In this document: positions 1-10,564 of the stretch, piece after piece | Position numbering within the stretch: position 1 is the stretch's first letter | How the letters are laid out: the number at the start of each line of letters is the position of its first letter | Assembly: GCA_038380795.1 (NCBI GenBank) | Contig: CM076260.1 | Location: 1,795,533 to 1,859,532 of the forward strand | Length of the DNA: 64,000 nt | Direction: 5' to 3' | Origin: Pyrocephalus nanus | Lineage: Eukaryota > Chordata > Aves > Passeriformes > Tyrannidae | Notes under the pieces: generated by a model | The model's input: the letters and a program-made list of their open reading frames with translations, nothing else | The model's database searches: none | Told to the model about the DNA's origin: nothing | Program-made: the position numbers and the translations under genes

Positions 1-606
1 CAGAATCATGAAGTGGTTTGGGCTGGAGGGGACCTTAAAGCTCATCCTGTTCCACGGGCAAGGACACCTTCCATGGAATGAGAGGAGATGGAACAAGGAG
101 GTGACATCCTGAACTCAAATATTTCCCTTTTTTGTGCTCTTGCAACAACCTTTTCAGTCAGAAAAACCCTGAGTCCCCCTGGCAGAGCTGCCATGGAAAG
201 GTCACACGATTTGGGGTCGCTGTGAGAGGTTCAGTCCCATTTTCCAGTTCAGTCCTAAAACCTGTGTGACATTGTCATTGCTGACCAAGAAAACAGACAG
301 GAATTGAAACCAAAATTCAGTGTAAGAGTCCAGAAAGCAAAAAAAAAATCAGATTATAATCATAGGATGGTGGAATGGTTTGGGCTGGAAGGGATCTTAA
401 AGCTCATCCAGTCCCAACCCTGTCATGGGCAGGGACACCTTCCATGGAATGAGAGGAGATGGAATGAGGAGATGACATCTTGAACTCAAACATTGCCCTT
501 TTTTGTGCTCTTGCAACAACCTTTTCCATCAGAAAACCCCTGTCAGAGCTGCCATGGAAAGGTCACACAATTTGGGGTCGCTGTGAGCGGTTCAGTCCCA
601 TTTCCA
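1..606. repeat. Direct duplication of a ~240-bp CR1-containing block
   Basis: Positions about 10-250 and 376-606 are near copies. Both begin with a short minus-oriented CR1 3' end (GTGGTTTGGGCTGGA / ATGGTTTGGGCTGGA) and continue into the same non-CR1 sequence, including CTTTTTTGTGCTCTTGCAAC and AGGTCACAC(G/A)ATTTGGGG. The shared non-CR1 part shows that a segment was duplicated rather than two CR1 copies landing independently. Confidence 0.85.
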
Positions 607-1599
607 AGGTCAGGGACAGCACAGCTCGGCCAATTTTAAGGGATTGCACCTTTCAATCTGATTTTTACGGAGCACACCGAGCCCAGAAGGGACTGGAAAA
701 AAGCCAAAAGCTGCAGATCCCCCAAAAGGAGAAAAAACCTGATTTCCTGGGGGTTCCACCACAGCATTTTGCAGAGCAAAGACTGAGCTGCCACCCCAAA
801 TCCTCTCCCTCTCGAGAAGTTCCGCTGCTGGGAGAGACAGCGGTCGGAGGGGAAAAGCAGCACTTTTGGGAAGGAATTCACTGAAACCTCGGGGTTTTGT
901 TCGAAATAAAGGTCGAAATCTCTTTTTTAGTGACTGCCCACCCCGAGCCAGGTGCCACTCAGCCCGATTCCTGAATGGCTTCCTCCACCACATTAAAGCA
1001 AGATGATTAAATTCATCCGGCGAATGAGGAGAACATTATCTCCGCTCTCCATACTCCGGCATTCCTTATCTCCATCAGCTGGATTATTTATAACCAGGAA
1101 TACTGGGAGCACTTGAAAAGCTCCTGCCTTGAGTGACACTCCCAACTCCACAGGGGGAAGGAACAATCACTTAGTGCTTTAATTATGTGCATTAACAGGA
1201 GCTCCGGAGGCGGCGGCTCCAAAACCGCCCGGCTCCATTTTAGCTCCCCGATTTGCATTTCCCTCGTAAATGCCGGGCTAATTAAATCCTAACCGATAGG
1301 ATCTGCATTCACTGGCGCAGACAATGGCCCAGTGACCGAGAAAAGGAGCGCTGAAATGTGCCTTTTCCCTGCCTTTTGGGAGCAGCCCGGGAACACACGC
1401 ATGGAATCCTCTCGGAGGAGGAGCCGGGAAGCGCAGGGAGCCGGGAATGGTCATTTAAAAGTCACGGAACGGCCGTGACTTTGCGGGATGTGAAGTTGAG
1501 AAGTTGCCAGAACACGACACAGATCGTTCATGGGGAGGGGGAGTTGATGTTGGGCCGGGTTTTATCCCTGTTTTCGAGGAGCAACGCTCGCTGCCCATT
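607..1599. other. Unique intron 9 sequence with a candidate conserved non-coding block
   Basis: No repeat or exon is visible. About 985-1335 is compositionally different from its surroundings: it has balanced AT and GC stretches, an ATTTGCAT octamer (POU-type) at 1251-1258, a TAATTAA homeodomain core at 1279-1285 and several TTATCT GATA-type sites. It could be an enhancer; this is inference only. Confidence 0.35.
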
Positions 1600-1850
1600 G
1601 GGAAGAGCGGCAGGACAGGAGGAAACACTCCGGGGTTGCAGAAGGGGAGGTTCAGGTGGGATATTGGGAACAAATCCTTCATGGAAAGGGCTGTCCAGTG
1701 GGGGAGTCACCATCCCTGGAGGGATTTTAAAATCCCTGTGGATGTGGCACTCAGGGATAAGAGAACAGTGGTGGCCTCGGGAGTGCTGGGGGACGGGTGG
1801 ATTTGATGATGGGAAAGGTCTTTTCCAACCTAAACATTCCCAAATCATTC
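1600..1850 (+). mobile_element. CR1 3'-end fragment
   Basis: Contains ATCCCTGGAGGGATTTTAAA, GATGTGGCACTCAGGGATAA and a terminal GGTCTTTTCCAACCTAAAC block, the layout of the avian CR1 3' end in plus orientation. It is 5' truncated, as nearly all CR1 copies are. Confidence 0.75.
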
Positions 1851-3190
1851 CCTCTTCACGTCTGCACTCGTGGCAAAACCTCCCGTGGGTGTGACCAAGA
1901 AGTTCCCTAAAGAGGGTGATCCAAATTTCCACCTCTCCTGAAAAGCTCTCAGTGATCCAGGGAATATTTCACCTTTCCTGACTCTCACCAGCTCCGGAAT
2001 AAAATCCTTCCAGCTCCCGGCACGCTCGAGGAGTCAGATTTGATTTATTAATTATTTATGCGTTGCATTAAATAGATAAATACGATTATGGAAGCCACTA
2101 AAAGTGACACAAACCCCACGAGCTCTGCCCTGAGGGGGTCAGTTCTCTGCTGAGGAGCAGTTTGAGGTCGTTCTGTGATATCTCATTTGAGAATCTTGAG
2201 ATGTCAAACAAAACAAAATAGGATTTTCCTGCTCTCCAAAGGACCTTGTAAACTCACCCTTGGAGCTGTTGGATCTCCCCCCCTTCCCAGGAGTCCTCAA
2301 AACCCCTCAAATCCTCACACCAAAGGGGATTTCTCCAGGTGAACCCTCACAACTTTCCGGTAGGGCGGGAAAACATCACCACAAAAAAGAGGGTGGGAAA
2401 CTCCTCCTGCCAGATAAGGAGGGAAATGCCCCCTATCCCATACATTCCAAGGTCTGTTTTCCCCCTCCTGGACTGCCAGGATCTACAGTTCTCCACCTGC
2501 TGTGTCCAAGTTCACCCCGAACTCGGAGCCTGCCCCGCTGCGCGCCCCTCGGTGACGGGAGGACGGCGACATTCCCAACCTCCGGGAAAATTCCTGACCT
2601 TGGAGAGTGGGGGTTTTGACTCCTGCCCATCACAGCCATGGAGTTGTGAGACACAAATCCCTCTCCAGATTGTGCTCAGCGCCCCGAGCAGCCCCATCTG
2701 CCGGGGCCGTGCAGGTGCTCCATTTATTACACGGGGAGGGGGGGGTTTGGGAGGAAAATTCCCCCTGGGGTGAATTCCTCGATCGATCAGCCCTCGAGTT
2801 CCACCTGACATTTCTGGAAGGGTCAGCTTTCCACCCTCCTTGCTCCTCTCCAGGGGATAAGCACAGGAAATAAAGAGGTTTTTTTGTTTTGTTTTGTTTT
2901 TTGTTTTTTGTTTTTTTTTTTTTTTTTGTGGTTTTTTTTTCATTGTCTGAAGTGCGAAATCCGTGGAAAGTTTTTCCAGCCTTAAAAAAAAAAAACAAAA
3001 AAAAAAAAACAAACCACAAAATGTTGACTCCAGCAACTCTACCCTGCCTTTGATCCTCTGATCCTCCTTCATCAGACCTCTCCTCTCCATAAGGGACATC
3101 AGCACAACCACGAGCTCTCTCTCCCACCCCATACAGCCAGGTTTGTCCTGAACAGGAGGGGATTTCGAGGCATTGGGATTGGGATCATCA
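1851..3190. other. Intron 9 sequence with homopolymer tracts
   Basis: Apparently unique sequence, with T-rich (2879-2940) and A-rich (2983-3012) tracts near its end. Nothing coding was recognised; open frames here have no family resemblance. Confidence 0.5.
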
Positions 3191-3204
3191 CAACTTGAAG
3201 GGTT

Positions 3205-4228
3205 GGGGGATGGAGGAAATGAAATACTGATTCACAGAGACAAAGGCAGCAGGTCAGGATCATCAGAAATGCAGGTTTTCCCACACAGCTTCGCAATTCC
3301 TCGTGTCCCTATCGCAGGATCCAGACAGGTTTGGGTTGGGAGAGACCTTAAAGATCATCTTGTTCCAACCAAGACACTTTAAACTGTCCCAGGCTGCTCC
3401 AAGCCCTGCCCAGCCTGGCCTTGGACATTCCCAGGGATCCAGGGGCAGCCACAGCTTCCCTGGGAATTCCAGCCCAGCCGGGAATCCCTTCCCAGTCTCC
3501 CACCCCAATCTCCCCTTTCCCAGTGGGAAGCCATTCCCTGTGTCCTTCCAGTCCTTCCAGGCCCTGATCCCAAATCCCTTTCCAGCTCTCCTGGAGCCCC
3601 TGCAGGCTCTGGAAGGGGCTCCCAGCTCTCCCTGGATCCTTCCCTGCTCCAGCCTGGCCATTCCCAGCTCTCCCAGCCTGGATCCAGAGCCTGACATTGG
3701 ATCCATCCCCAGCCCAACTCCTCTCTGGGAAGGAGTTCCGGGAACAAGGGGGGGGTCCCTGGGAATCTCGGCACTCAGGGAAGGGGCTCCCTTCCCCTTC
3801 CCTGCCTTTTCCATCCCCACATTCCATAAAAACCCCTCTGAGTGGATCTTGAGTGTCCTTTATCCCAGAATCCCACAACGGTTTGGGTTGGAAGGGACCT
3901 CAAAACCCATCCCATTCCATGGGCAGGGACACCTCCCACTATCCCAGGTTGCTCCAACCTGGCCTTGGACACTGCCAGGGATCCAGGGGCAGCCACAGCT
4001 TCTCTGGGAATTCTATTCCACCCTCCCAAGGAAGAATCCCTTCCCAATCTCCCATCTGTCCCTGCCCTCTGGCAGTGGGAAGCCATTCCCTGTGTCCTTC
4101 CAGTCCTTCCAGGCCCTGATCCCAAATCCCTCTCCAGCTCTCCTGGAGCCCCTGCAGGCTCTGGAAGGGGCTCCCAGCTCTCCCTGGATCCTTCCCTGCT
4201 CCAGCCTGGCCATTCCCAGCTCTCCCAC
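3205..4228 (-). mobile_element. Composite CR1 element: CR1 end - spacer - CR1 end
   Basis: Reading along plus: a ~100-bp flank, a CR1 3' end (from about 3315), a ~170-bp spacer (about 3680-3860) starting GATCCAGAGCCTGACATTGG, and a second CR1 3' end (about 3870-4228). Both CR1 parts are in minus orientation, head to tail. The same order and spacer recur at 8415, 17276, 21195, 22900 and 38085. The flank 3205-3310 is also found, reversed, at about 18170-18275. Confidence 0.8.
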
Positions 4229-4852
4229 TCTGTTACACCGACAGGTTCTGTTTCAGATTTAAATGTGACCCTAAAAGTCATTCCCACCCCGTCTGAAGAG
4301 GGAGGGAAATGTCTGTGCACACAACTCCAACCATCTGCAGACGTGGCAGGGCACAGGGGCCTTTGTGGAGGTATTTCATCCAACAGGAATATAAGAGCAA
4401 TTATCTGTGAAAATGGTTTCCAAAAATAGCCCGTTCCTCGCCACCACCACCCTCATTAACATCAGAATTGGTCATAGTTCATGAAACCAGAATTGTTTCT
4501 GAACTGAAGAGCTTTTTTTTTCAAGCCACCAACTCAGACTCCAAGAGAAGCTCCAGGAACTGCAGGAACGAGCATTAAACACCATCTAATCTGTCCCTTC
4601 AAAATAAAAAAAAAAAAAAAAAAGGGCCCATTTTCCACCAGCCACCTGCAAATCACAGCTCCTCAGTGAGATCTTTAGGAGTCATTGAAAGGAAAATCAT
4701 TTACCCCACTAAACATCTCAGAGCCGCCCTCCCAAAGGGAGGCGAAAAATCGATGCAGATCAGCAGCTTAACTGTCTTTTATTACAGTTATTAAAAGCTC
4801 CCGATCGAGGAGCGATATATTAAGTTCCACGATGGATTTTATCTCCTTGGTT
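4229..4852. other. Unique intron 9 sequence
   Basis: No repeat beyond a short A tract near 4607-4623; no exon recognised. Confidence 0.5.
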
Positions 4853-4867
4853 AAAAAAAAAAGAAGA

Positions 4868-4899
<32 letters not shown>

Positions 4900-5295
4900 A
4901 AAAAAAAAGAAAAAAAAAAGGAAAAAAAGAAAACAAAAGAAAAAAAAGAAAAAAAAGAAAAAAAAAAGGAAAAAAGAAGAAAAAAGAAAAAATAAGAAAA
5001 AAAGAAAAACAAAAGAAAACAAAAGGAAAAAAAAGAAAAAATATAAGAAAAAAAAGAAAAAAAGAAAAAAAAAGAAAAAAAGGAAAAAAAAAGAAAAAAA
5101 AGAAGAAAAAAAAGAAAGAAAGAAAAAAAAGAAAAACAGAAAAAGAAAAAAAAGAAAAAAAAGAAAAAAAGAAAAAAAGAAAAAAAAAAGAAAAAAATAA
5201 GAAAAAAAAAGAAAAAAAAAGAAAAAAAAAGGAAAAAAAAAAGAAAAAAAAGAAAGAAAAAAAAAGAAAAAAAAAAGAAAGAAAGAAAAAAAAAG
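4853..5295. repeat. 440-bp pure polypurine (G A-run) tract
   Basis: An almost unbroken purine strand of A runs separated by single G residues (units of 6-11 bp). Only a handful of C or T bases interrupt it. Lys-rich and Phe-rich open frames across it are artefacts of composition. Confidence 0.95.
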
Positions 5296-6812
5296 GAGCC
5301 CTTGGGAAAACCGAGGCCTTGTTTGCAGCTGGAAAGTTCTGCAACAACGTCAGACCCACCGGAGGAAAGAAAAGGACACTCATCTCACCCACTGCCGGAG
5401 TGGAATCGTGGATGCATCAGGCACTGCGCTAAAATTAGCCCGTTTCTGGGAAATTGCTTATTTAGCAACTCCTTCAGAGAAAAGGGAAAAAAAAACCCAA
5501 ATAACCAAACCAAACAGCTCGGCACACATGACTAAGAATAGGAATTTTCAGCCTAAATCATTCGGTGATTGCAATTTATTTCGGGAACACAAAGAAAGGC
5601 TCGGCCGAACCGGGACTGAAAATCTCCCCGCTCCGGTTTTTGTCTCCAGCGCCGTTCCACGGCTCTGGAAGTTTCACCCCTGGGGGTTTTATTCATGGGA
5701 GGCTTCAGGTGGACACAGGACCTCCTGATGGGTCTCCTCAAGGAGTCTCTCAACACCTGAAGGCCCATCTGATGTTTCTGGGGAACGTCCACCGGGGCTC
5801 TGCCAGCCCCGACACTTCCCAAATTCCAAATTCCCAACCTTCTGGCTCGTTCCTTTCTTTTTTTTTAATGCTTCCTAGATTATTTAACCTATGAGGGGGT
5901 CTTAGAAGCTGTTTGAGAGGGGTTTGGAGCCATTTCCCTGCCAGGGGATTGGAACCACATCCAGAGGATCCAGAGGAAGAGCAGCAGCAAATCCCGCTCA
6001 GGCGAAAACCCCGAAAAAAGGCCAACACAGCAACATCTTCCCCGTTAATAAATATGTTATTGGGAATTTTTAATCCCAGAAGAAAGAGGAATATTAGGAA
6101 TATTAGGAATATTAGGGCAGGGAAGAGTCACTCCAGAGCAGCTGTTGGTTCTCCCACCTCCACCGAGCGGCTCGCGCGGCCGTGGAGCGAGGGAATCAGC
6201 GCCGGCGCCACGGGAATTCTCCAGCCTTCCCAAAGCTCCCCCCCTTCCCCCTTTCAATCCCAAAGTTCTGCTTGGCAGCCCCCGCTCTGGTGAGTGTGAT
6301 TCACAATCCCCTGCCAATCAACCGTTTCTATCCCCCTCCCAAGAGCCACGTGGTGCCCGTCCCGGAGCGTCGCCGGCGTTCCCGACCGTCCCGTTCTTCC
6401 CGCTGTGTCCCTGATTTATTCCGGCTATTCCAATAATTATTTTCCCCTGGCCACCTGCTAAAGGGAGGCCCCTGGGAGTGTGAGTGGGGCTGATGGTTTG
6501 GCAGCAGCGAGGAGCGGGGTTTGAGCACCGGGAACGTTTGGCACGAGCGGGAAGGGGGGAAGCGGAGCGTGGTCCCTCCTTCCCTTCCCTCCAGCCTCTT
6601 CCCATGTGTGGGATGGGGTGGGAAGACCTGAAGGGGAAAGGAAACCCTCTGAGGCCATAAAAAGAATCCATAAGAAGTAGGGGAGGGGGAGGAGAGGCGG
6701 GATGGGGGAATGGAGGAGGAGGGGGGGAAAAAAAGCACAGCAGAACCGGGACACGAGGATGGAACATCTGCCCTGATTGTGATAATTGAAGATATAACTG
6801 GGGGAATTGTGT
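5296..6812. other. Unique intron 9 sequence
   Basis: No exon is recognised. It contains a small run of GGAATATTA units (about 6090-6117) and a CpG-rich patch around 6150-6400 with no gene resemblance. Confidence 0.45.
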
Positions 6813-6829
6813 GTGTGTAAGGGGAATAA

Positions 6830-7020
6830 TTGTATATGGAAGGGGAATAACTGTATATACAACTGGAATAATTGTATATACAACTGGAATAATTGTATAT
6901 ACAACTGGAATAATTGTATATACAACTGGAATAATTGTATATACAACTGGAATAATTGTATATACAACTGGAATAATTGTATATACAACTGGAATAATTG
7001 TATATACAACTGGAATAATC
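6830..7020. repeat. 21-bp AT-rich palindromic array
   Basis: About nine units of 21 bp, each with the perfect 12-bp palindrome TTGTATATACAA followed by CTGGAATAA. Copies are nearly identical; the first one or two units (from 6810) are degenerate. Confidence 0.95.
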
Positions 7021-7064
7021 ATGATGGAGGCGGGGAAAGAGCCACTTGCTGAGGAAAAAAAAAA

Positions 7065-7835
7065 ATCGCAGAATCCCAGAATTATTTGGGCTTGGAATGG
7101 ATTTTAAAGCTCATCTCATTCCATCCATGCCATGGGCAGGGACACCTTCCATTAGCCCAGATTACTGTAAAAAAAAATCATGGAATTACAGAATTATTTG
7201 GGTTTGGAATGGATTTTAAAGCTCATCCCATTCCATCCATGCCATGGGTCGGGGCACCTTCCATTAGCCCAGATTACTGTAAAAAAATCATGGAATTAGA
7301 GAATTATTTGGGCTTGGAAGGGATTTTAAAACTCATCCCATTCCATCCATGCCATGGGCAGGGACACCTTCCATTAGCCCAGATTATTGTAAAAAAATCA
7401 TGGAATTACAGAATTATTTGGGGTTGGAAGGGACATCTTCCATTAGCACAGATTACTGTAAAAAAAAATCATGGAATTACAGAATTATTTGGAGTTGGAA
7501 TGGATTTTAAAGCTCATCCCATTCCATCCATGCCATGGGCAGGGACAGCTTCCATTAGCCCAGATTACTGTAAAAAAAAATCATGGAATTAGAGAATTAT
7601 TTGGGTTTGGAATGGATTTTAAAGCTCATCCCATTCCATCCATGCCATGGGTCGGGGCACCTTCCATTAGCCCAGATTACTGTAAAAAAATCATGGAATT
7701 ACAGAATTATTTGGGTTTGGAATGGATTTTAAAGCTCATCCCATTCCATCCATGCCATGGGCAGGGACACCTCCCACCAGCCCAGGATGCTCCAAGCCCC
7801 ATCCAAGCTGGCCTTGGGCACTTCCACAACCTCTC
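7065..7835 (-). repeat. Tandem array of truncated CR1 3' ends
   Basis: Seven head-to-tail units, mostly 105-122 bp (one about 70 bp). Each starts GAATTATTTGGG(T/C)TTGGAA, then the CR1 text AAAGCTCATCCCATTCCATC and GCCATGGGCAGGGACACCTT, and ends ATTACTGTAAAAAAATCATG. The last unit continues into a longer CR1 stretch, so the array appears to have grown from a single CR1 end plus flank. Confidence 0.9.
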
Positions 7836-8414
7836 AGGGCCAAAATAATAACAAATAATAATAAATAATAATAAATACACTCCTATCAACAAAACAACCT
7901 TTGGAATAATCACTAACAAAACCAGCAGCAGGGGCAGTTGCTGACCCCACAATCAGAGAGCTCGTGATGTGCTGGCAAAAGAAGAAGTGCCGGGCCCCTT
8001 TCTCGTGGAAGGAGCAGGAAAAACCCTCGGAAATCAATAGGTCAGAAGGGACAGAGGCAAACGTGGCTCCTGGAACTGTAATTACCTGCTTAAGTTGAAG
8101 AAGCACCCAGGATTTTTAGTCCCCGGTCAGCACAATCAGCAGGTTATTGCCTTCCCAGGAGGAGCCTCTGGAATTCATATATCAACTGGTGATGAAGGCA
8201 AAGGTGCTTCAAAAGCTCCTCCTAAAGTCAACCAGGTTCCTTTTGTCCCTGCTCTGAAAAGCAGGTGGCTGGGAAGGAGACAGGAACAGCAAATAAAGGG
8301 ATTTTTTGTGGTTTTTTTCATCCCCTAGGTGATTTAAAATTAAAAATCAAAAAATCCGTAAAGATTCCTGATGAGACAAAGGTGTCTCTGGTCCTAAAAA
8401 GTCAAGGGTGTTTT
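7836..8414. other. Unique intron 9 sequence
   Basis: Starts with a short AATAAT run (7843-7876); otherwise no repeat or exon is recognised. Confidence 0.45.
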
Positions 8415-9345
8415 CAGAGAGGCTGGGAGAGATGGGGGGGGTTCACCTGGAGAAGGGAAGGATCCAGGGAGAGCTGGGAGCCCCTTCCAGAGCCTGCAGG
8501 GGCTCCAGGAGAGCTGGAGAGGGATTTGGGATCAGGGCCTGGAAGGACTGGAAGGACACAGGGAATGGCTTCCCACTGCCAGAGGACAGGGAGAGATGGG
8601 AGATTGGGAAGGAATTCTTCCTTGGGAGGGTGGAAGAGAATTCCCAGAGAAGCTGTGGCTGCCCCTGGATCCCTGGAAGTGTCCAAGGCCAGGATGGAGC
8701 AACCTGGGATAGTGGGAAGTGTCCCTGAACATGGAATGGGATGGGTTTTGAGGTCCCTCCAGACCTAAACCATTCTGGGATTCTGGGATAAAGGACACTC
8801 AGAATCCATTTAAAGGGATTTATGAAGAAGTCAGGGATGGAAAAGGCAGGGAAGGGGAAGGGAGCCCCTTCCCTGAGTGCCGAGATTCCCAGGGAACCCC
8901 CCCTTGTTCCCGGAACTCCTTCCCAGAGAGGAGTTGGGCTGGGGATGGATCCAATGTCAGGCTCTGGATCCAGGCTGGGAGAGCTGGGAATGGCCAGGCT
9001 GGAGCAGGGAAGGATCCAGGGAGAGCTGGGAGCCCCTTCCAGAGCCTGCAGGGGCTCCAGGAGAGCTGGAGAGGGATTTGGGCTCAGGGCCTGGAAGGAC
9101 TGGAAGGACACAGGGAATGGCTTCCCAGTGGGAAAGGGGAGATTGGGGTGGGAGATTGGGAAGGGATTCCCGGCTGGGAGGGGCTGGAATTCCCAGGGAA
9201 GCTGCGGCTGCCCCTGGATGATCCCTGGGAAGTGTCCAAAGCCAGGCTGAGTTCCCTTGAAGCACCCTGGGATAGTGGGAGGGTTTGGGGTTGGAACTGG
9301 ATGATCCTTAAGGCCCCTTCCCACCCAAAGCATTCCATGGCTGTG
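8415..9345 (+). mobile_element. Composite CR1 element (plus orientation)
   Basis: The reverse of the layout at 3205: CR1 end (8415-8775), the ~170-bp spacer (about 8790-8975, ending CCAATGTCAGGCTCTGGATC), then a second CR1 end to about 9345. It forms a ~900-bp inverted pair with 3315-4228. Confidence 0.8.
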
Positions 9346-10564
9346 AGGAGATGCCACATTTGAGGAGGATCCTGCACAAGGAGCAGTTTTATCCAGGAGA
9401 AATGTCTAGAAATATTTACCAGCCTGGATTAATATTCATACAGCACAACACAGAAACAAGTTGTCCTAATAATCCAAAAGGATGATATAAAATTGTAAAG
9501 TAGGAAACACAGAATGTGCTGGGATCCAGATCAGCTGGATCCCTGGGAATGAAGGGATTGGCCTGCTGAACACCCCGGCTACGTGCACCAGAAAAAAAAG
9601 TATTAATAAAAAAAAAGGATGTTTTTACCCCTTATTCTCTCATATTTAAGCCAATAGGATATTTAGAAATTAAATTATTTAATTTTTAATAATTTAATTT
9701 TTAATTAATTTAATTTTTAATTTAATTGTTTGAATTTATATATACTTATTTTAATGGAAATATTTATTTTTTTAAAGGCTGAGAAAGCGAAGGAGGGGGG
9801 AAAAAGAAGTGCCTTGTTTATCATTCCATCTCCAAACGTGTCCCAGCCATCCACAACCTCTCCATTCTCATCCCCTGCAGCTCCTTCTCCTGGGATCCCA
9901 GTGGGAACCCCCTCAGACAGGTTCCAAACCCTTTCCACAAGGAGTTTTCCCAACTCCTAAAGCCAAGGGAATTCCCTGGGTAGAAACAACACAAACCACT
10001 TGCCCTTTTCTGCTCTGCTTCCTCCTCCTCCCTCCTGCTTTTCCAGGCTCAGCTTTCTTTTCCTTCCCCCTCTTCCCAATTCCAGCCTCGTTTTTGCCTC
10101 CCTCCTCCCAGCAAACTTTGCCTCCTGCCTCTTCAACCCCTGCAAAAAAAATGTCCCTTTCTAAAGGGACACCACACGGGGTGGCATCACTTGAACTTAA
10201 TCCTTCTCAACATATTCCCAAATTCCCTGCAGTGAAATGGGAGCAGTTCCAGATCCCACAGTGGGAATTTTTTACCTCCCCCGTCACGAAGCAACAGCAA
10301 AGAACAAAAACCACTAAATGCTTCTGCCAGAAACCTGCAATCCTGCCCTAAATAATCCCCCTCTCCCTCTGCCAACACCTCAGATCCCTCTCTCCTCCCC
10401 CAGGGTGGGATCTTTGAAATCTTCTGATCGTTATTGCTCTTTTAACGCCCCAAAATTGTCTCCACTTCGCTCGTGGCAGGCCCATAAAACCACATAAAAA
10501 GCCACATAAAACCAGCTGGGAACTTCAGGAGACATCCAGGAGGGATTCTGAGGTTCTGCATCAC
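9346..10564. other. Intron 9 sequence, AT-rich in part
   Basis: 9600-9780 is very AT-rich (TTTAATTTTTAAT runs). The rest looks unique with pyrimidine-rich patches (about 10010-10130). No exon recognised. Confidence 0.45.

Noticed and set aside
4820..5392. Lys-rich (plus) and Phe-rich (minus) open frames
   Set aside because: Direct translation of a polypurine tract.
8443..9357. 304-codon minus-strand frame rich in Pro and Ser, with relatives at other sites
   Set aside because: Recurs wherever the CR1 composite occurs; this is the untranslated CR1 3' region, and no reverse transcriptase motif is present.
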